DNA of 64,000 nucleotides from Prochlorococcus sp. AG-347-M15 (GTDB lineage: Bacteria > Cyanobacteriota > Cyanobacteriia > PCC-6307 > Cyanobiaceae), in NCBI GenBank assembly GCA_003281185.1, contig QCCS01000001.1:62001-126000 (forward strand), written 5' to 3'. The position numbers were made by a program, and so were the translations under genes. The notes below the pieces were generated by a model. It made no database searches. It was not told the DNA's origin and saw only the letters and a list, made by a program, of their open reading frames with translations. Positions 19,439 to 28,765 of this stretch are shown piece by piece. How positions within the stretch are numbered: the first letter of the stretch is position 1; every line of letters begins with the position of its first letter.

Positions 19439-20278
19439 ATGAAAATTGGAATAGTAGGATTAGGTTTAATTGGAGGTTCTTTAGGATTAAAACTCCAAAG
19501 TCTAAATCATACAATTTATGGAATAGCAAATAATGAATTTAATGAAAAAAAAGCTAAGGATAAAAAACTTGCAAATTTTGTTAGCTGTGATCTGAGCTTA
19601 TTAAAAAAATGTGAGCTAATAATTTTGGCATTGCCTATCAAAGATTTGATAAGTCCGTCTCAACAGTTAGTAGCATCAATACCTCGAAAGACAATATTAA
19701 CTGATGTAGGGTCTGTAAAAGAACCAATTGTAAATACATGGGAAAATTTACATCCTCTATTTATTGGTTCTCATCCAATGGCAGGCACAGAAAAAAAAGG
19801 AGTTGATTCGGGTTTTGAAGGTCTTTTTAAAAATGCAAAATGGATTATTACCCCGACACAAAAAAGTGATTTAAATTCAGTCAGAACTATTTCCAAGCTC
19901 ATCAAATCAATGGATTGTGAAATTTGCCAAGCTTCGCCAAAAGAGCATGATGAAGCAGTATCTCTAATTTCTCATTTGCCTATATTTTTAGCTTCCGCCC
20001 TAATTGAAACTGCGCAAACAAAAGATAATCAATCTTTATTAGATCTCACGCAAAAATTGGCTTCTTCAGGATTTGCTGACACTTCGAGGGTTGGCGGAGG
20101 GAATGAACAACTAGGCCTAGATTTAGCTAAAAATAATCAGATTAATGTTTTAAATTCCATAAATAATTTTAAAAATAAGCTGAATATACTGGAATCTCTT
20201 ATTAAAGAAAAAAATTGGGATTTACTTTCCATAAAACTTGCTGAAGCAAAAGAAAACAGACAAAATTTTATAAACTAA
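19439..20278 (+). CDS. tyrA: Prephenate/arogenate dehydrogenase
   Basis: TyrA makes tyrosine by oxidative decarboxylation of prephenate or arogenate; in cyanobacteria arogenate with NADP is usual. The 279-residue protein has the Rossmann motif GLGLIGGSLG at residues 7-16, the DVGSVKEPIV segment, the GSHPMAGTEKKGVDSG catalytic loop and the LISHLPIFLASALI helix, which are diagnostic. Its last 11 bases overlap the convergent desaturase gene. Confidence 0.93.
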   Translation: MKIGIVGLGLIGGSLGLKLQSLNHTIYGIANNEFNEKKAKDKKLANFVSCDLSLLKKCELIILALPIKDLISPSQQLVASIPRKTILTDVGSVKEPIVNTWENLHPLFIGSHPMAGTEKKGVDSGFEGLFKNAKWIITPTQKSDLNSVRTISKLIKSMDCEICQASPKEHDEAVSLISHLPIFLASALIETAQTKDNQSLLDLTQKLASSGFADTSRVGGGNEQLGLDLAKNNQINVLNSINNFKNKLNILESLIKEKNWDLLSIKLAEAKENRQNFIN

Positions 20279-21773
20279 AATTTTCTATACCTTTGGAAGC
20301 TAAAATTTGCCTTGAAACCATTAATGCAGACTGACTAACACCTGCAGTCCCCTCTCCTGGATAAATCGAATCTCCACATAACCATAAACCTTCAAAAGGT
20401 GTCCTACTTGATAATCCAAATAAACCAAAAATATCTGGATTTTGACCAAGCCCGCCTACTATTCCATTAGGTCTTTTTGTCCATTTTTCAAAGCCCAATG
20501 GAGTTGCTAATTCCCTATGGAGCCATTTTTCAGGATCGATATCAAATTGACTTTCCAATTCAAGCGATATTTTTTTCATGAAATCATTTTTCTTCTTCAA
20601 ATAAGTTTGTTTATCTAGATCAACCCAATCTTTAGTCTTGGTAAAGATACTCGCAATTAAAGTAACCTCACCTTTTGGTGCTCTTCCATCACCATCATCA
20701 CTAATTGATACAAATAACGAACAAAATTCTTCCGAAACAAATTGATAATGATTGGAGAATGTTTGTTTAATATGTTTCTTTTTTAATGCTGAATAAAAAA
20801 CTACAGCTCCGCTTGGATCAGGCAAATTAGTAAGTCGATTTTTATAATTTTTTTTTCTTTTTAAAGGATCTTTCAAATGCTTGAGTAAAGATTGTGGAGG
20901 CGCGGTATAAACCACATCTTTTGCTTGGTAAATAAATGATTTTTTTTTCGAATTAGCAGATACTTGCCAACACATATTTACATTGTCAAAAGTTATAGAA
21001 TTAACTTCTTGTCCAAAAATTAAATTAACTCCAGTTTTAATCAATGAACTTTCTAATGATTCACTTAAAGACTGCATAGATTTTTTAAGATGCCACAGAC
21101 CATGTGGCTGTTGACACATCTGAAGAACAGTTGATCCATATAATGCTGCAGTATTATAAACATCCTCTTGAGAATAAAGTTTTAGTTGAAGATTTAAGAA
21201 TTTAATCAAGCGCTTATTCTTAGATAATCCACATATTCGCAATAAATCATAAATAGTAGATTTAAGTAATAGACCTGTGACAAGGTTTGAAGGTACTAGT
21301 GCCTTAAAAAGTTGAGAAAAATCCCAAAAATTACTTATTGGTAATACAGGATTATTATTAGCAAATATCCAATTACTTTCATGTATGAGGTTACAAAGTT
21401 TCCAAAACCTTTGACTCCCAGGAAACTGCATTTCCCGTTCAGCTATCCATTGACTTTTTTCATACCAAATAGGTATAGGATTACTACCATCATTTAAATC
21501 AACAATGCATGCAGGATCTAAAATTGTCGCTTCTGGGGATGGAATATCTAAAAAATCAAAAATTCTAGAATGTATTCCTCCCTTCTCTAAACCCGCAACC
21601 TGAGTTGCACCAACATCAAAAATATAATTCTTTCTTTTAAAAGTACCGGCACATCCTCCAGCTTGAGTATGAGATTCGATTAAAGTTACTGATAAGCCTT
21701 GCTTTGATAAAATCGCTGCAGAAGTTAGTCCTGCAATACCGGCGCCTACAACAATAACTTCAGACTTTCTCAT
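20268..21773 (-). CDS. crtD: CrtD-like carotenoid C-3',4' desaturase (phytoene-dehydrogenase family)
   Basis: The 501-residue flavoprotein starts with the FAD-binding motif VIVVGAGIAGLTSAAILSKQ and ESHTQAGGCAGTF, and ends with WLCGDSIYPGEGTAGVSQSA, the pattern of phytoene desaturase/CRTISO-type amine-oxidase enzymes. The gene neighbour tyrA and the family distribution suggest CrtD, which desaturates carotenoids in cyanobacteria. CrtISO-like activity cannot be excluded by sequence alone. Its start lies four bases from the divergent kinase-like gene. Confidence 0.72.
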   Translation of the reverse strand: MRKSEVIVVGAGIAGLTSAAILSKQGLSVTLIESHTQAGGCAGTFKRKNYIFDVGATQVAGLEKGGIHSRIFDFLDIPSPEATILDPACIVDLNDGSNPIPIWYEKSQWIAEREMQFPGSQRFWKLCNLIHESNWIFANNNPVLPISNFWDFSQLFKALVPSNLVTGLLLKSTIYDLLRICGLSKNKRLIKFLNLQLKLYSQEDVYNTAALYGSTVLQMCQQPHGLWHLKKSMQSLSESLESSLIKTGVNLIFGQEVNSITFDNVNMCWQVSANSKKKSFIYQAKDVVYTAPPQSLLKHLKDPLKRKKNYKNRLTNLPDPSGAVVFYSALKKKHIKQTFSNHYQFVSEEFCSLFVSISDDGDGRAPKGEVTLIASIFTKTKDWVDLDKQTYLKKKNDFMKKISLELESQFDIDPEKWLHRELATPLGFEKWTKRPNGIVGGLGQNPDIFGLFGLSSRTPFEGLWLCGDSIYPGEGTAGVSQSALMVSRQILASKGIENFSL

Positions 21774-21777
21774 AAAA

Positions 21778-22656
21778 ATGCAAAAATTATCCCCTATTGA
21801 AATTAACGAAATTTGTAAAGAAATAGGTGAAACCTATCCAAAAAGTATTGAAGAAGTACATGGTGGTGATATTCATAGTGCCTGGCGAATAGAATTCTCA
21901 AACAAAAAGTTATTTCTTAAAAGGAACATCAGAAACAAAAAATTTCTTGAATTTGAAAAATATTGTCTTCAAAATTTGAGAAAATATATTAATCAAGAAA
22001 ATTTAGTTATTCCTCAAGTTATTGCATATAAAAATGTAAAAAATATAGAGTTTCTTTTAATTGAATGGATAGATATGCATAACTTTGACCAAATAAAGCT
22101 GGGAAAAGGTTTAGGTGAATTGCACTTAAAATCAGCTGAATCTAAACCTAAAATGTTTGGTTTTCCAGTTGAGGGTTTTATCGGAACAACAGATCAGAAA
22201 AAAGGCTTAGAAGAAAACTGGATAGATTGTTTTTTAAACTTAAGGATAATACCTCAATTATTAAGTCTTCAATCGAGGATTTTAGATAAAGAAACTATAA
22301 ATAAAGTTAAAGAAAAAATTAAGTCAGAATTGCTGAATCACAAACCAATAAATGCTCTAGTACACGGTGATTTATGGTCAGGCAATGCAGGCATGGACAA
22401 AAATGGAAAGGGGGTTATATTTGACCCCGCATCTTGGTGGGCAGATAATGAAGTAGATATTGCTATGACAAAACTATTTGGAGGTTTTAGAAAAGAATTT
22501 TATGAAGAATATCATAGAATTTTTCCTATAAAAAACGGATTTGAAAAAAGAATTATTATTTATAATTTTTATCACATATTGAATCACGCCAATATGTTTG
22601 GAGGAGGCTACTTAAAACAAGTTAAAGATTACGTAAAAGCGATACTAAATATGTAA
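21778..22656 (+). CDS. Fructosamine kinase family protein
   Basis: The 292-residue product matches fructosamine/ketosamine 3-kinases, which phosphorylate glycated amino groups so that the sugar falls off. The catalytic loop LVHGDLWSGNAG (Asp198) and the following FDPASWWADNEVDIAM (metal-binding Asp) are clear, with the N-terminal GGDIHSAWRI loop contacting ATP. In cyanobacteria the natural substrate is not settled. It starts four bases from the divergent crtD start, so the two share a promoter region. Confidence 0.85.
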   Translation: MQKLSPIEINEICKEIGETYPKSIEEVHGGDIHSAWRIEFSNKKLFLKRNIRNKKFLEFEKYCLQNLRKYINQENLVIPQVIAYKNVKNIEFLLIEWIDMHNFDQIKLGKGLGELHLKSAESKPKMFGFPVEGFIGTTDQKKGLEENWIDCFLNLRIIPQLLSLQSRILDKETINKVKEKIKSELLNHKPINALVHGDLWSGNAGMDKNGKGVIFDPASWWADNEVDIAMTKLFGGFRKEFYEEYHRIFPIKNGFEKRIIIYNFYHILNHANMFGGGYLKQVKDYVKAILNM

Positions 22657-22663
22657 TCTTTAA

Positions 22664-23023
22664 CTACCCTAAATATGTCTTCTTTAGATTTTGCACCTTA
22701 TCTAGAACAGCTTCACGATTTTCACTAGTACGAAGATTTTGCCAGCTCCACTGACCGACAACAATTACTCCTAGAAGTTCTAGTAAACCAGGGAGAATTG
22801 GGAAAAAATTTATCGTGTCAATGACAACTTTAATTATTATTTGAGCTATCACGACAACAGCAATTATGCCTGCCGCCTTACCATACTTACCCATTTGAGT
22901 CCAATCAACATTACCAAGGGTTTCGTTGACTTTTCCCATAACATCAGAGTATTTCTCTGAAAAGCTTTTGGTTTCTGAGCTTGTATCGGAGTCTTGGTTT
23001 GACTCTGGAGTGTTATCACTCAT
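22664..23023 (-). CDS. CAAD/CURT1-domain thylakoid membrane protein
   Basis: The 119-residue product has an acidic Ser/Thr-rich N terminus, an amphipathic segment (GKVNETLGNVDWTQMGKYG) and two hydrophobic helices near residues 51-70 and 77-96, then an ENREAVLDKVQNLKK helix. This is the CAAD domain found appended to some cyanobacterial aminoacyl-tRNA synthetases and in the CURT1 proteins that bend thylakoid membranes. A stand-alone form probably has a membrane-curving or anchoring role. The stop is seven bases from the convergent kinase-like gene. Confidence 0.8.
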   Translation of the reverse strand: MSDNTPESNQDSDTSSETKSFSEKYSDVMGKVNETLGNVDWTQMGKYGKAAGIIAVVVIAQIIIKVVIDTINFFPILPGLLELLGVIVVGQWSWQNLRTSENREAVLDKVQNLKKTYLG

Positions 23024-23316
23024 GAATTCAGTAAACTTAATATATGAACCAGACAGTATCGGAAAAAACGTCTGTTGACTACCTTTTTGTTGTCCAAAAT
23101 TCCGAACCGAAACATTTTGTATTTTTTTAGAGGCGCTTATACATAAAGTTTTTGAAGATATTTAAACTAAAAATTGATTTATAAAAACTTCACATTATCG
23201 TCTACTTCTAACAAAAACATTAATAAATCTCAGTAATAAGAAAATTTAAAAGACTAAAATTTTTATTTAAATTATTATGTTTTAAAAGCCTAGCTCGCAC
23301 AAATTAAAGGATCGAT

Positions 23317-24480
23317 ATGTCTAAAGATATCAAATTTAATTCCTTAAACTCTGATGAAGAAGAAAGATATCAAAAACATTTAACCCTGAAGGAGATAGGT
23401 TATGAAGGTCAACTAGATCTTAAAAACAGCTCAGTATTATGCATTGGAGCTGGTGGGCTTGGGTCTTCCGTTTTGCTTTATCTAGCCGCAGCAGGAATTG
23501 GAAGAATTGGAATCGTTGATAACGATCAAGTTGAAAAGTCTAATCTCCAGAGACAGATAATTCATGAAACAAATACTATTGGCAATCTTAAAATTGATTC
23601 TGCCAGGGAAAGAATTAAAAAATTTAATCCTAATTGTGAAATATTAACTTTTTCAGAGAGAATTAATCCTAAAAATTCTCTTGAAATAGTTAAGGACTTT
23701 GATGTTATTTGTGATTGCTCGGATAACTTTGGCACAAGATATTTAATAAATGATTCATGCCTGATATTAAATAAACCCATAGTCTTTGGAAGTGTACAAG
23801 GCTTTGAAGGGCAAGTGAGTGTTTTCAATTTAAATAAAAATAGTCCTAATTTAAGAGACCTACTTCCAGAATCACCATCAACAAATGCTGCCCCTAGTTG
23901 TGCAGAATACGGGGTCGTAGGAGTTTCAACAGGTTTAATAGGAATTCTTCAGGTTAATGAAATTATCAAAATAATTTTGAAAAAAGGCGAAATTTTAGAT
24001 GGGAAGATCTTAATTTTTGATTTATTGAATATGACTATGAAAAAATTAAATTTAAAAGGTAATCATTTAAATAAACAAATAAAAAATCTCTCTAAGTTTG
24101 AGGAATTTTATAATAGCGAGGAATATTGTGATAAGAATAATGAAGGCAATAGTATTAATGTAAATGACTTTAATAGTTTATACAAAGCAAAACCCAATAA
24201 AATTCTTTTAATTGATGTCAGAGAAAATGAAGAATTTTCTAATTCAGCAATAGAAGGATCTATTTCAATTCCCTTAAGTCATTTCAACCAAGAATCTGAC
24301 TTAAAATTTATTCAGAAAGAAAGTTTAAGTAAAGAGATTTTCACTATATGTAAATCGGGGAAACGTTCTAAAAAAGCGTCAAAAATCTTATCTAAATTCA
24401 AAATTCAGTCAAGATCTATTGAAGGCGGCATTGAAAAGGTAAAAAATTATTGTGCAGGTAATAATTTTAAGAATATTTAG
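23317..24480 (+). CDS. moeB: MoeB/ThiF-type adenylyltransferase with C-terminal rhodanese domain
   Basis: The 387-residue protein has an E1-like domain (GAGGLGSSVLLYLAAAGIGR, ATP loop at 44-50; DCSDNFGTRYLIND) that adenylates the C terminus of ubiquitin-like sulfur carriers, and a rhodanese domain from about residue 275 with catalytic Cys345 in CKSGKRS. A conserved SCAE motif holds Cys195. The CxxC pairs that bind zinc in E. coli MoeB are not seen. AAGGA precedes the ATG at 23317. The carrier may be MoaD, ThiS or another; nothing else in the window tells which. Confidence 0.85.
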   Translation: MSKDIKFNSLNSDEEERYQKHLTLKEIGYEGQLDLKNSSVLCIGAGGLGSSVLLYLAAAGIGRIGIVDNDQVEKSNLQRQIIHETNTIGNLKIDSARERIKKFNPNCEILTFSERINPKNSLEIVKDFDVICDCSDNFGTRYLINDSCLILNKPIVFGSVQGFEGQVSVFNLNKNSPNLRDLLPESPSTNAAPSCAEYGVVGVSTGLIGILQVNEIIKIILKKGEILDGKILIFDLLNMTMKKLNLKGNHLNKQIKNLSKFEEFYNSEEYCDKNNEGNSINVNDFNSLYKAKPNKILLIDVRENEEFSNSAIEGSISIPLSHFNQESDLKFIQKESLSKEIFTICKSGKRSKKASKILSKFKIQSRSIEGGIEKVKNYCAGNNFKNI

Positions 24481-25631
24481 TAATCTACACCTCTTTTCAA
24501 ATCAACTCCAACATTTGCATAATGCTTATGACAAACCATTTCAGAGTAGATATTAGCAAGTTCAAAGTATGAAGGTTCATTTTTACACCTCCCGGTAATG
24601 ACAACTTCTGTATCTGCTGGTTTTTTTAAGAGCGTTTGATGTATTGATTCCACAGGTAGCAGCTCTAAATCAACAGTTGGATTCAATTCATCTAAAATAA
24701 TTGTTTTATACAGACCAGACAAAATAGCAGCTTTTGCAATTTCCCATGCTCTTTCAGCCTCAACATAATCAATTGGTTGTTGCTGACCTCTCCATACAAT
24801 GGCATCTCTGCCTGAGCGCAAATGATCTACTAAATGGGGGTAAATCTCTCTCAAAGCTTCAATGGCCGCATCTTCGGTGTAACCATTTCCACCTTTGAGC
24901 CACTGTAATATTAAAACTCTATGACTTTTATCTTGAGATATTCCTTTACCGATAGCTTGAAGAGCCTTACCAAGTGCACTTGTGGATTTACCCTTCCCTT
25001 CACCTGTATAAATCTCAATTCCACCACTAGAATTACTTTTTCTGGTTATGGTGGATATCTTTCCTGTTAAACGTGGTCTCATTTCTGAATGGAGTTGAGA
25101 TATTCTTACCAAAGAGGAAGGTGCTGCCCTTCCGGTAATAATTATTTCTAATCCATCAGGACGATTTTGAAGAGAGTCAACTACTTCATTAATATCAAGC
25201 ATTCCTAAATCAAGAACTGGGTTCAACTCATCTAGTACAACTACAGAATAAAGAGAACTAGCAATTGCTCCTTTTGCAATATTCCAACCTCTCTCAGCCT
25301 CACCAACGTCAAACTTTGTTACTTGGTCAGCTGTGAAGAATTCAGATCTTCCTGTCCTGACATGATCAATTAAATGTGGAAAGCCTCTTTGCAAAGCTTC
25401 TATAGCTGAATCCTCGTCATATGGCCTCTCAGGACCTTTTAAAAATCTTAGAAGTAAAACTCTTGACTGTCTTTTTTCGCATATTCCCAATCCTATCGTC
25501 CTGAGAACTACTCCCAAGGCAGCCTGACTTTTTCCCTTACCCTCTCCATCATAAATATGTAATTGACCTTTTGATCTCTCTTGACTGTCACTCGCCGTAA
25601 CAATTCCAATTCCTCTATTTGTATTCGCCAA
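24477..25631 (-). CDS. Tandem CobO/BtuR-like P-loop ATPase
   Basis: The 384-residue protein contains two copies of a cob(I)alamin adenosyltransferase-like domain. Each has a P-loop, GEGKGKS at residues 29-35 and 210-216, and the VVLDELNPVLDL / IILDELNPTVDL Walker B-like block, with a parallel LIDHVRTGRSEF / LVDHLRSGRDAI segment. CobO/BtuR normally has one domain of about 200 residues, so this is an internal duplication. It may supply adenosyl-pseudocobalamin, but enzyme activity is inferred. The stop overlaps the convergent moeB stop by four bases. Confidence 0.8.
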   Translation of the reverse strand: MANTNRGIGIVTASDSQERSKGQLHIYDGEGKGKSQAALGVVLRTIGLGICEKRQSRVLLLRFLKGPERPYDEDSAIEALQRGFPHLIDHVRTGRSEFFTADQVTKFDVGEAERGWNIAKGAIASSLYSVVVLDELNPVLDLGMLDINEVVDSLQNRPDGLEIIITGRAAPSSLVRISQLHSEMRPRLTGKISTITRKSNSSGGIEIYTGEGKGKSTSALGKALQAIGKGISQDKSHRVLILQWLKGGNGYTEDAAIEALREIYPHLVDHLRSGRDAIVWRGQQQPIDYVEAERAWEIAKAAILSGLYKTIILDELNPTVDLELLPVESIHQTLLKKPADTEVVITGRCKNEPSYFELANIYSEMVCHKHYANVGVDLKRGVDY

Positions 25632-25739
25632 TTGAACAAAATTAAATGATTTAATCTAATATATAAATAAGAATATTATTAAAGATTTAATAATAAATTC
25701 AACCTATTTATATGTAATTTGAATTTTAAAGTAATTAAC

Positions 25740-26564
25740 ATGTTCAATCAACTAGAAACTCTCCCTGATGAACAAAATGAAAAGCTTTATAAAATTAGAA
25801 GATACATTAGAAATCTTGAAAGTGTTTGTATTGCTTATTCCGGAGGAGTTGACAGTACATTAGTAGCATCCTTAGCATTCGAACAATTAGGTAGCAAAGC
25901 AATAGCAATAACAGGTATTTCTCCTGCATTAGCCAATACTCTTCGTAAAGAAGCAAGAAGTCAAGCAAAATGGATTGGAGTAAAGCATTTAGAAATTAAA
26001 ACATCAGAATTAGACCAATCAAGTTACAGTAAAAATCCCAAGGATAGGTGCTTTGCATGCAAAAAAGAGCTCCACAAACACACAACCTACCTCTCTAAAA
26101 AACTTGATTACAAGATTGTTCTAGATGGAGTCAATCTTGATGATCTTAAAGATTACAGACCAGGGATACAAGCCTCAAAACAAGCGGGAGTTATCTCTCC
26201 ACTTGCAAAATTTAAGTTCTCAAAACAAGACATTAGGGATATATCAAGAGCACTCGGTTTTCCATGGTGGGATAAACCTGCTCAACCCTGCTTATCATCA
26301 AGATTTCCTTATGGCCATGAAATAACTAGTGAGCGGCTAAAAATGGTTGAGAAAGCAGAAGAATACCTCAAAGAAGGTGGCTTATCAGAGGTTAGAGTTC
26401 GATGCCAAGGCTCAACTGCAAGAATAGAAATTCCCCAAGATGAATTAAAGCATTTTTTTTACAAATATAATTTTAGTGAGTTAGTTAACTATTTTTCTAG
26501 TTTAGGATTTAATTGCACAAGCTTAGATCTTGAGGGACTAATAAGCGGAAAATTAAATAGGTAA
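25740..26564 (+). CDS. larE: LarE-family PP-loop sulfur transferase
   Basis: LarE uses ATP to activate a nicotinic-acid-derived cofactor and inserts sulfur for the nickel-pincer cofactor. This 274-residue product has the PP-loop SGGVDST at 34-40, the KDRCFACKKELH segment (Cys104, Cys107) and KPAQPCLSSRFPYG (Cys184). I chose ATG at 25740; an in-frame TTG at 25719 would add seven residues and has no better context. No larA, larB or larC neighbour is visible, so the physiological sulfur acceptor is uncertain. Confidence 0.78.
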   Translation: MFNQLETLPDEQNEKLYKIRRYIRNLESVCIAYSGGVDSTLVASLAFEQLGSKAIAITGISPALANTLRKEARSQAKWIGVKHLEIKTSELDQSSYSKNPKDRCFACKKELHKHTTYLSKKLDYKIVLDGVNLDDLKDYRPGIQASKQAGVISPLAKFKFSKQDIRDISRALGFPWWDKPAQPCLSSRFPYGHEITSERLKMVEKAEEYLKEGGLSEVRVRCQGSTARIEIPQDELKHFFYKYNFSELVNYFSSLGFNCTSLDLEGLISGKLNR

Positions 26565-26572
26565 AAATTGCA

Positions 26573-27007
26573 TTAAACAGCCGTTCTAATCTGTTTATGT
26601 ACTGCTGAAGGTGGATTTCTCTCAATGACACGCAAAGAATGTTCTTCAGCCTTCAAAGATTCAATTAAATATTGACTAGCTAGTTCAGGCATCATATTTT
26701 GACCACATGTAAAAATATCGACTGCAGAATAATTAGATTCAGGCCAAGTATGTATTGAAATATGCGATTCTGCCAGTAATGCAATTGCCGTAACCCCTTG
26801 AGGCTCAAATTTATTACTTATCAAATTCAGAACTGTTGCATTTGCCAATTTTGCGGCTCTATTTAAAATACAGCGCAAAAAGGATTCGTCATTTAATTTC
26901 TCGCAATCGCATCTATAAAGTTCCAACAAAAAGTGTTTACTTTGATGACTTAATTTGTTCTCATTACTAAACGAACTTAAAATTTGACTTTTTTTGTAGA
27001 TTTCCAT
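26573..27007 (-). CDS. speD: S-adenosylmethionine decarboxylase proenzyme
   Basis: SpeD makes decarboxylated SAM for polyamine (spermidine) synthesis. The 144-residue proenzyme contains the autoprocessing site LLAESHISIHTWPE, where Glu80-Ser81 is cleaved and Ser81 becomes the pyruvoyl group, followed by VDIFTCGQNM with a catalytic Cys. The length matches the short class 1B enzymes. The N terminus is extended by about 20 residues. Polarity is convergent with larE, eight bases away. Confidence 0.88.
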   Translation of the reverse strand: MEIYKKSQILSSFSNENKLSHQSKHFLLELYRCDCEKLNDESFLRCILNRAAKLANATVLNLISNKFEPQGVTAIALLAESHISIHTWPESNYSAVDIFTCGQNMMPELASQYLIESLKAEEHSLRVIERNPPSAVHKQIRTAV

Positions 27008-27059
27008 GTAAGAAATTTATATGAATTTAAGATTAGCTAAAAATTATGCATTTTTGAAA

Positions 27060-28166
27060 TTATAAGTGAATCATTTGTGACGAGCCCAAGAAAGACTGAT
27101 TAAATTTATCTAAATGTGTCGCACTTATAAAACATTGACTATCTTTGCCAACTGAATTTAATAACAAATTTTGCCTGGTTAAATCTAATTCTGCCAAGAC
27201 ATCATCCAATATAAGTATTGGATTGACATTTAATGTTTTAGTTAATAAATCTAGTTCAGCCATCTTCAAGGCCAAGATAAAAGTCCTTTGCTGTCCTGAT
27301 GAGCCATATTTTCTAACTGAAATATTATTGATTAGAAACTCAACATCATCACGATGAGGGCCAAAATTACATTTACCAGTCAATGCTTCTATTGAACGCT
27401 GATTTAAGAGTTGCTCTCCTATTTTTTTAGTAATTACTTCTTCTTGTTCTTCTTCTTCAGGACTAATATTTTGTATCCCCGAAATATAATTTATATCTAT
27501 TTGCTCTTTAGATTTACTTAAATGATTATGCCAATATTCAACATATGGTTTTATTTTTAATAAAGCCCTTCTTCTGCGCCTAAAAATTCTTGTACTTATT
27601 TGTGACATTTGAATATCAAAGCTTTCAACAATATCTGAGGATTGAGTTTTTAAGAAACCTTCCGAACGCCAAAAATGACTTCTTTGCTTTAAAAGCCTAT
27701 TAAATCTACTCATAAGGTCTAAATATACTGGTTCAAGCTGAAATACGACTTTATCAATCCATGTTCTTCGATAACTTGGTTCACTCCTAACAATAGCTAT
27801 ATCACTAGAACAGAAACATACACTCCGAATATAATTCTTTATTTCACTCTGTTTTTTCAAGATTGATTCATTGACATAAATTCTCTTAGGTCCTTTTCGG
27901 AATAAATTTAACTTTAAATCGTCTTTAAAATTTATCTGTCCTAAAACTACTGCCATATCACTATCATTCTCTATTAAATCTTTATCGCTTAACGCTCTAT
28001 TAGATTTTAATTGACTTAAAAATTCAACCGATTCAAGTAAATTTGACTTGCCAATACCATTAGAGCCAAGAACAATTGCTCTTTGCTCTTTTAAATCAAT
28101 TTCAAAACTTTTATGGTTCCGAAAATTTTTAATTTTTAATTTATTTAAAAAAATTTTTTTATGCAT
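27060..28166 (-). CDS. recF: DNA replication and repair protein RecF
   Basis: RecF loads RecA on gapped DNA. The 368-residue product has the Walker A GSNGIGKSNLLES near residue 34, the KIKNFRNHKSFEIDL opening, the signature SSGQQRTFILALKMAEL and Walker B LILDDVLAELD with the H-loop, all ABC/SMC-type features. It is preceded by the tRNA-Arg on the plus strand and stands 52 bases from speD. Confidence 0.93.
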   Translation of the reverse strand: MHKKIFLNKLKIKNFRNHKSFEIDLKEQRAIVLGSNGIGKSNLLESVEFLSQLKSNRALSDKDLIENDSDMAVVLGQINFKDDLKLNLFRKGPKRIYVNESILKKQSEIKNYIRSVCFCSSDIAIVRSEPSYRRTWIDKVVFQLEPVYLDLMSRFNRLLKQRSHFWRSEGFLKTQSSDIVESFDIQMSQISTRIFRRRRRALLKIKPYVEYWHNHLSKSKEQIDINYISGIQNISPEEEEQEEVITKKIGEQLLNQRSIEALTGKCNFGPHRDDVEFLINNISVRKYGSSGQQRTFILALKMAELDLLTKTLNVNPILILDDVLAELDLTRQNLLLNSVGKDSQCFISATHLDKFNQSFLGSSQMIHL

Positions 28167-28230
28167 TCATTTATTAAATTAGCTAAGTTTAAAATGTTTA
28201 GATTTTCTTTAAAGAAATTGAAAAATTAAA

Positions 28231-28304
28231 GGGCATGTAGCTCAGTTGGATAGAGCATCAGATTCCGGTTCTGAGAGTCGGGGGTTCGAATCCCTCCATG
28301 CTCG
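28231..28304 (+). tRNA. trnR-CCG: tRNA-Arg (anticodon CCG)
   Basis: The cloverleaf is complete: acceptor GGGCATG pairs with CATGCTC (one G-U), the D-arm is AGCTCAGTTGGATAGAGC, the anticodon stem TCAGA/TCTGA holds a loop with CCG (reads CGG), and the T-arm contains GGGTTCGAATCCC. The discriminator is G. CCA is not encoded. Confidence 0.96.
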
Positions 28305-28315
28305 TAACATAATTT

Positions 28316-28762
28316 TTAAAGTTTATATCCCATTACTCTTATTCCATTTGGATCTAGTATGAATCCATTTTCCTCTAAACTTAAAAAAGAAGATACTGGA
28401 GCCTGTACAGAAATGCTGCATCCAGGCATTTCTCTATTTATTTTCTCAAGAGTTACTTGAAGCAATATTGCATAATAAAGTTGCTGATTATTATCTGGCA
28501 ATGCACTTAAATTCCATAAGTTAGCATTCAATCCCCTGTCTGAAGTAACCCTTACAAAGCCATATAACTTATTTTTTAATTTACTTTGTATCGTAAAAAA
28601 GAAATTGCTTTTCTGAATAGCCTCAGAAAGAGGTTTTATTGGAAACGTCTCACAACCACAATTTGCTAAAAGTTGGTTAACTTCTTTAGCTAATGGGATT
28701 TGCGAAGAGTTAACAAAATAACCCTCAGGAAGAACAAGTTTTTTTTTAGAAAAATATTGCAA
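28316..28762 (-). CDS. GNAT-like N-acetyltransferase
   Basis: The 148-residue product has a GNAT-like beta-strand order: LYGFVRVTSDRGLNANLWNL, then AILLQVTLEKINREMPG helix and SISVQAPVSSFLSLEENGF, ending in GIRVMGYKL. The expected acetyl-CoA Arg/Gln-x-x-Gly-x-Gly loop is not clear, so activity is uncertain. It sits three bases after ppc, suggesting joint transcription. Substrate is unknown. Confidence 0.6.
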   Translation of the reverse strand: MQYFSKKKLVLPEGYFVNSSQIPLAKEVNQLLANCGCETFPIKPLSEAIQKSNFFFTIQSKLKNKLYGFVRVTSDRGLNANLWNLSALPDNNQQLYYAILLQVTLEKINREMPGCSISVQAPVSSFLSLEENGFILDPNGIRVMGYKL

Positions 28763-28765
28763 TTA

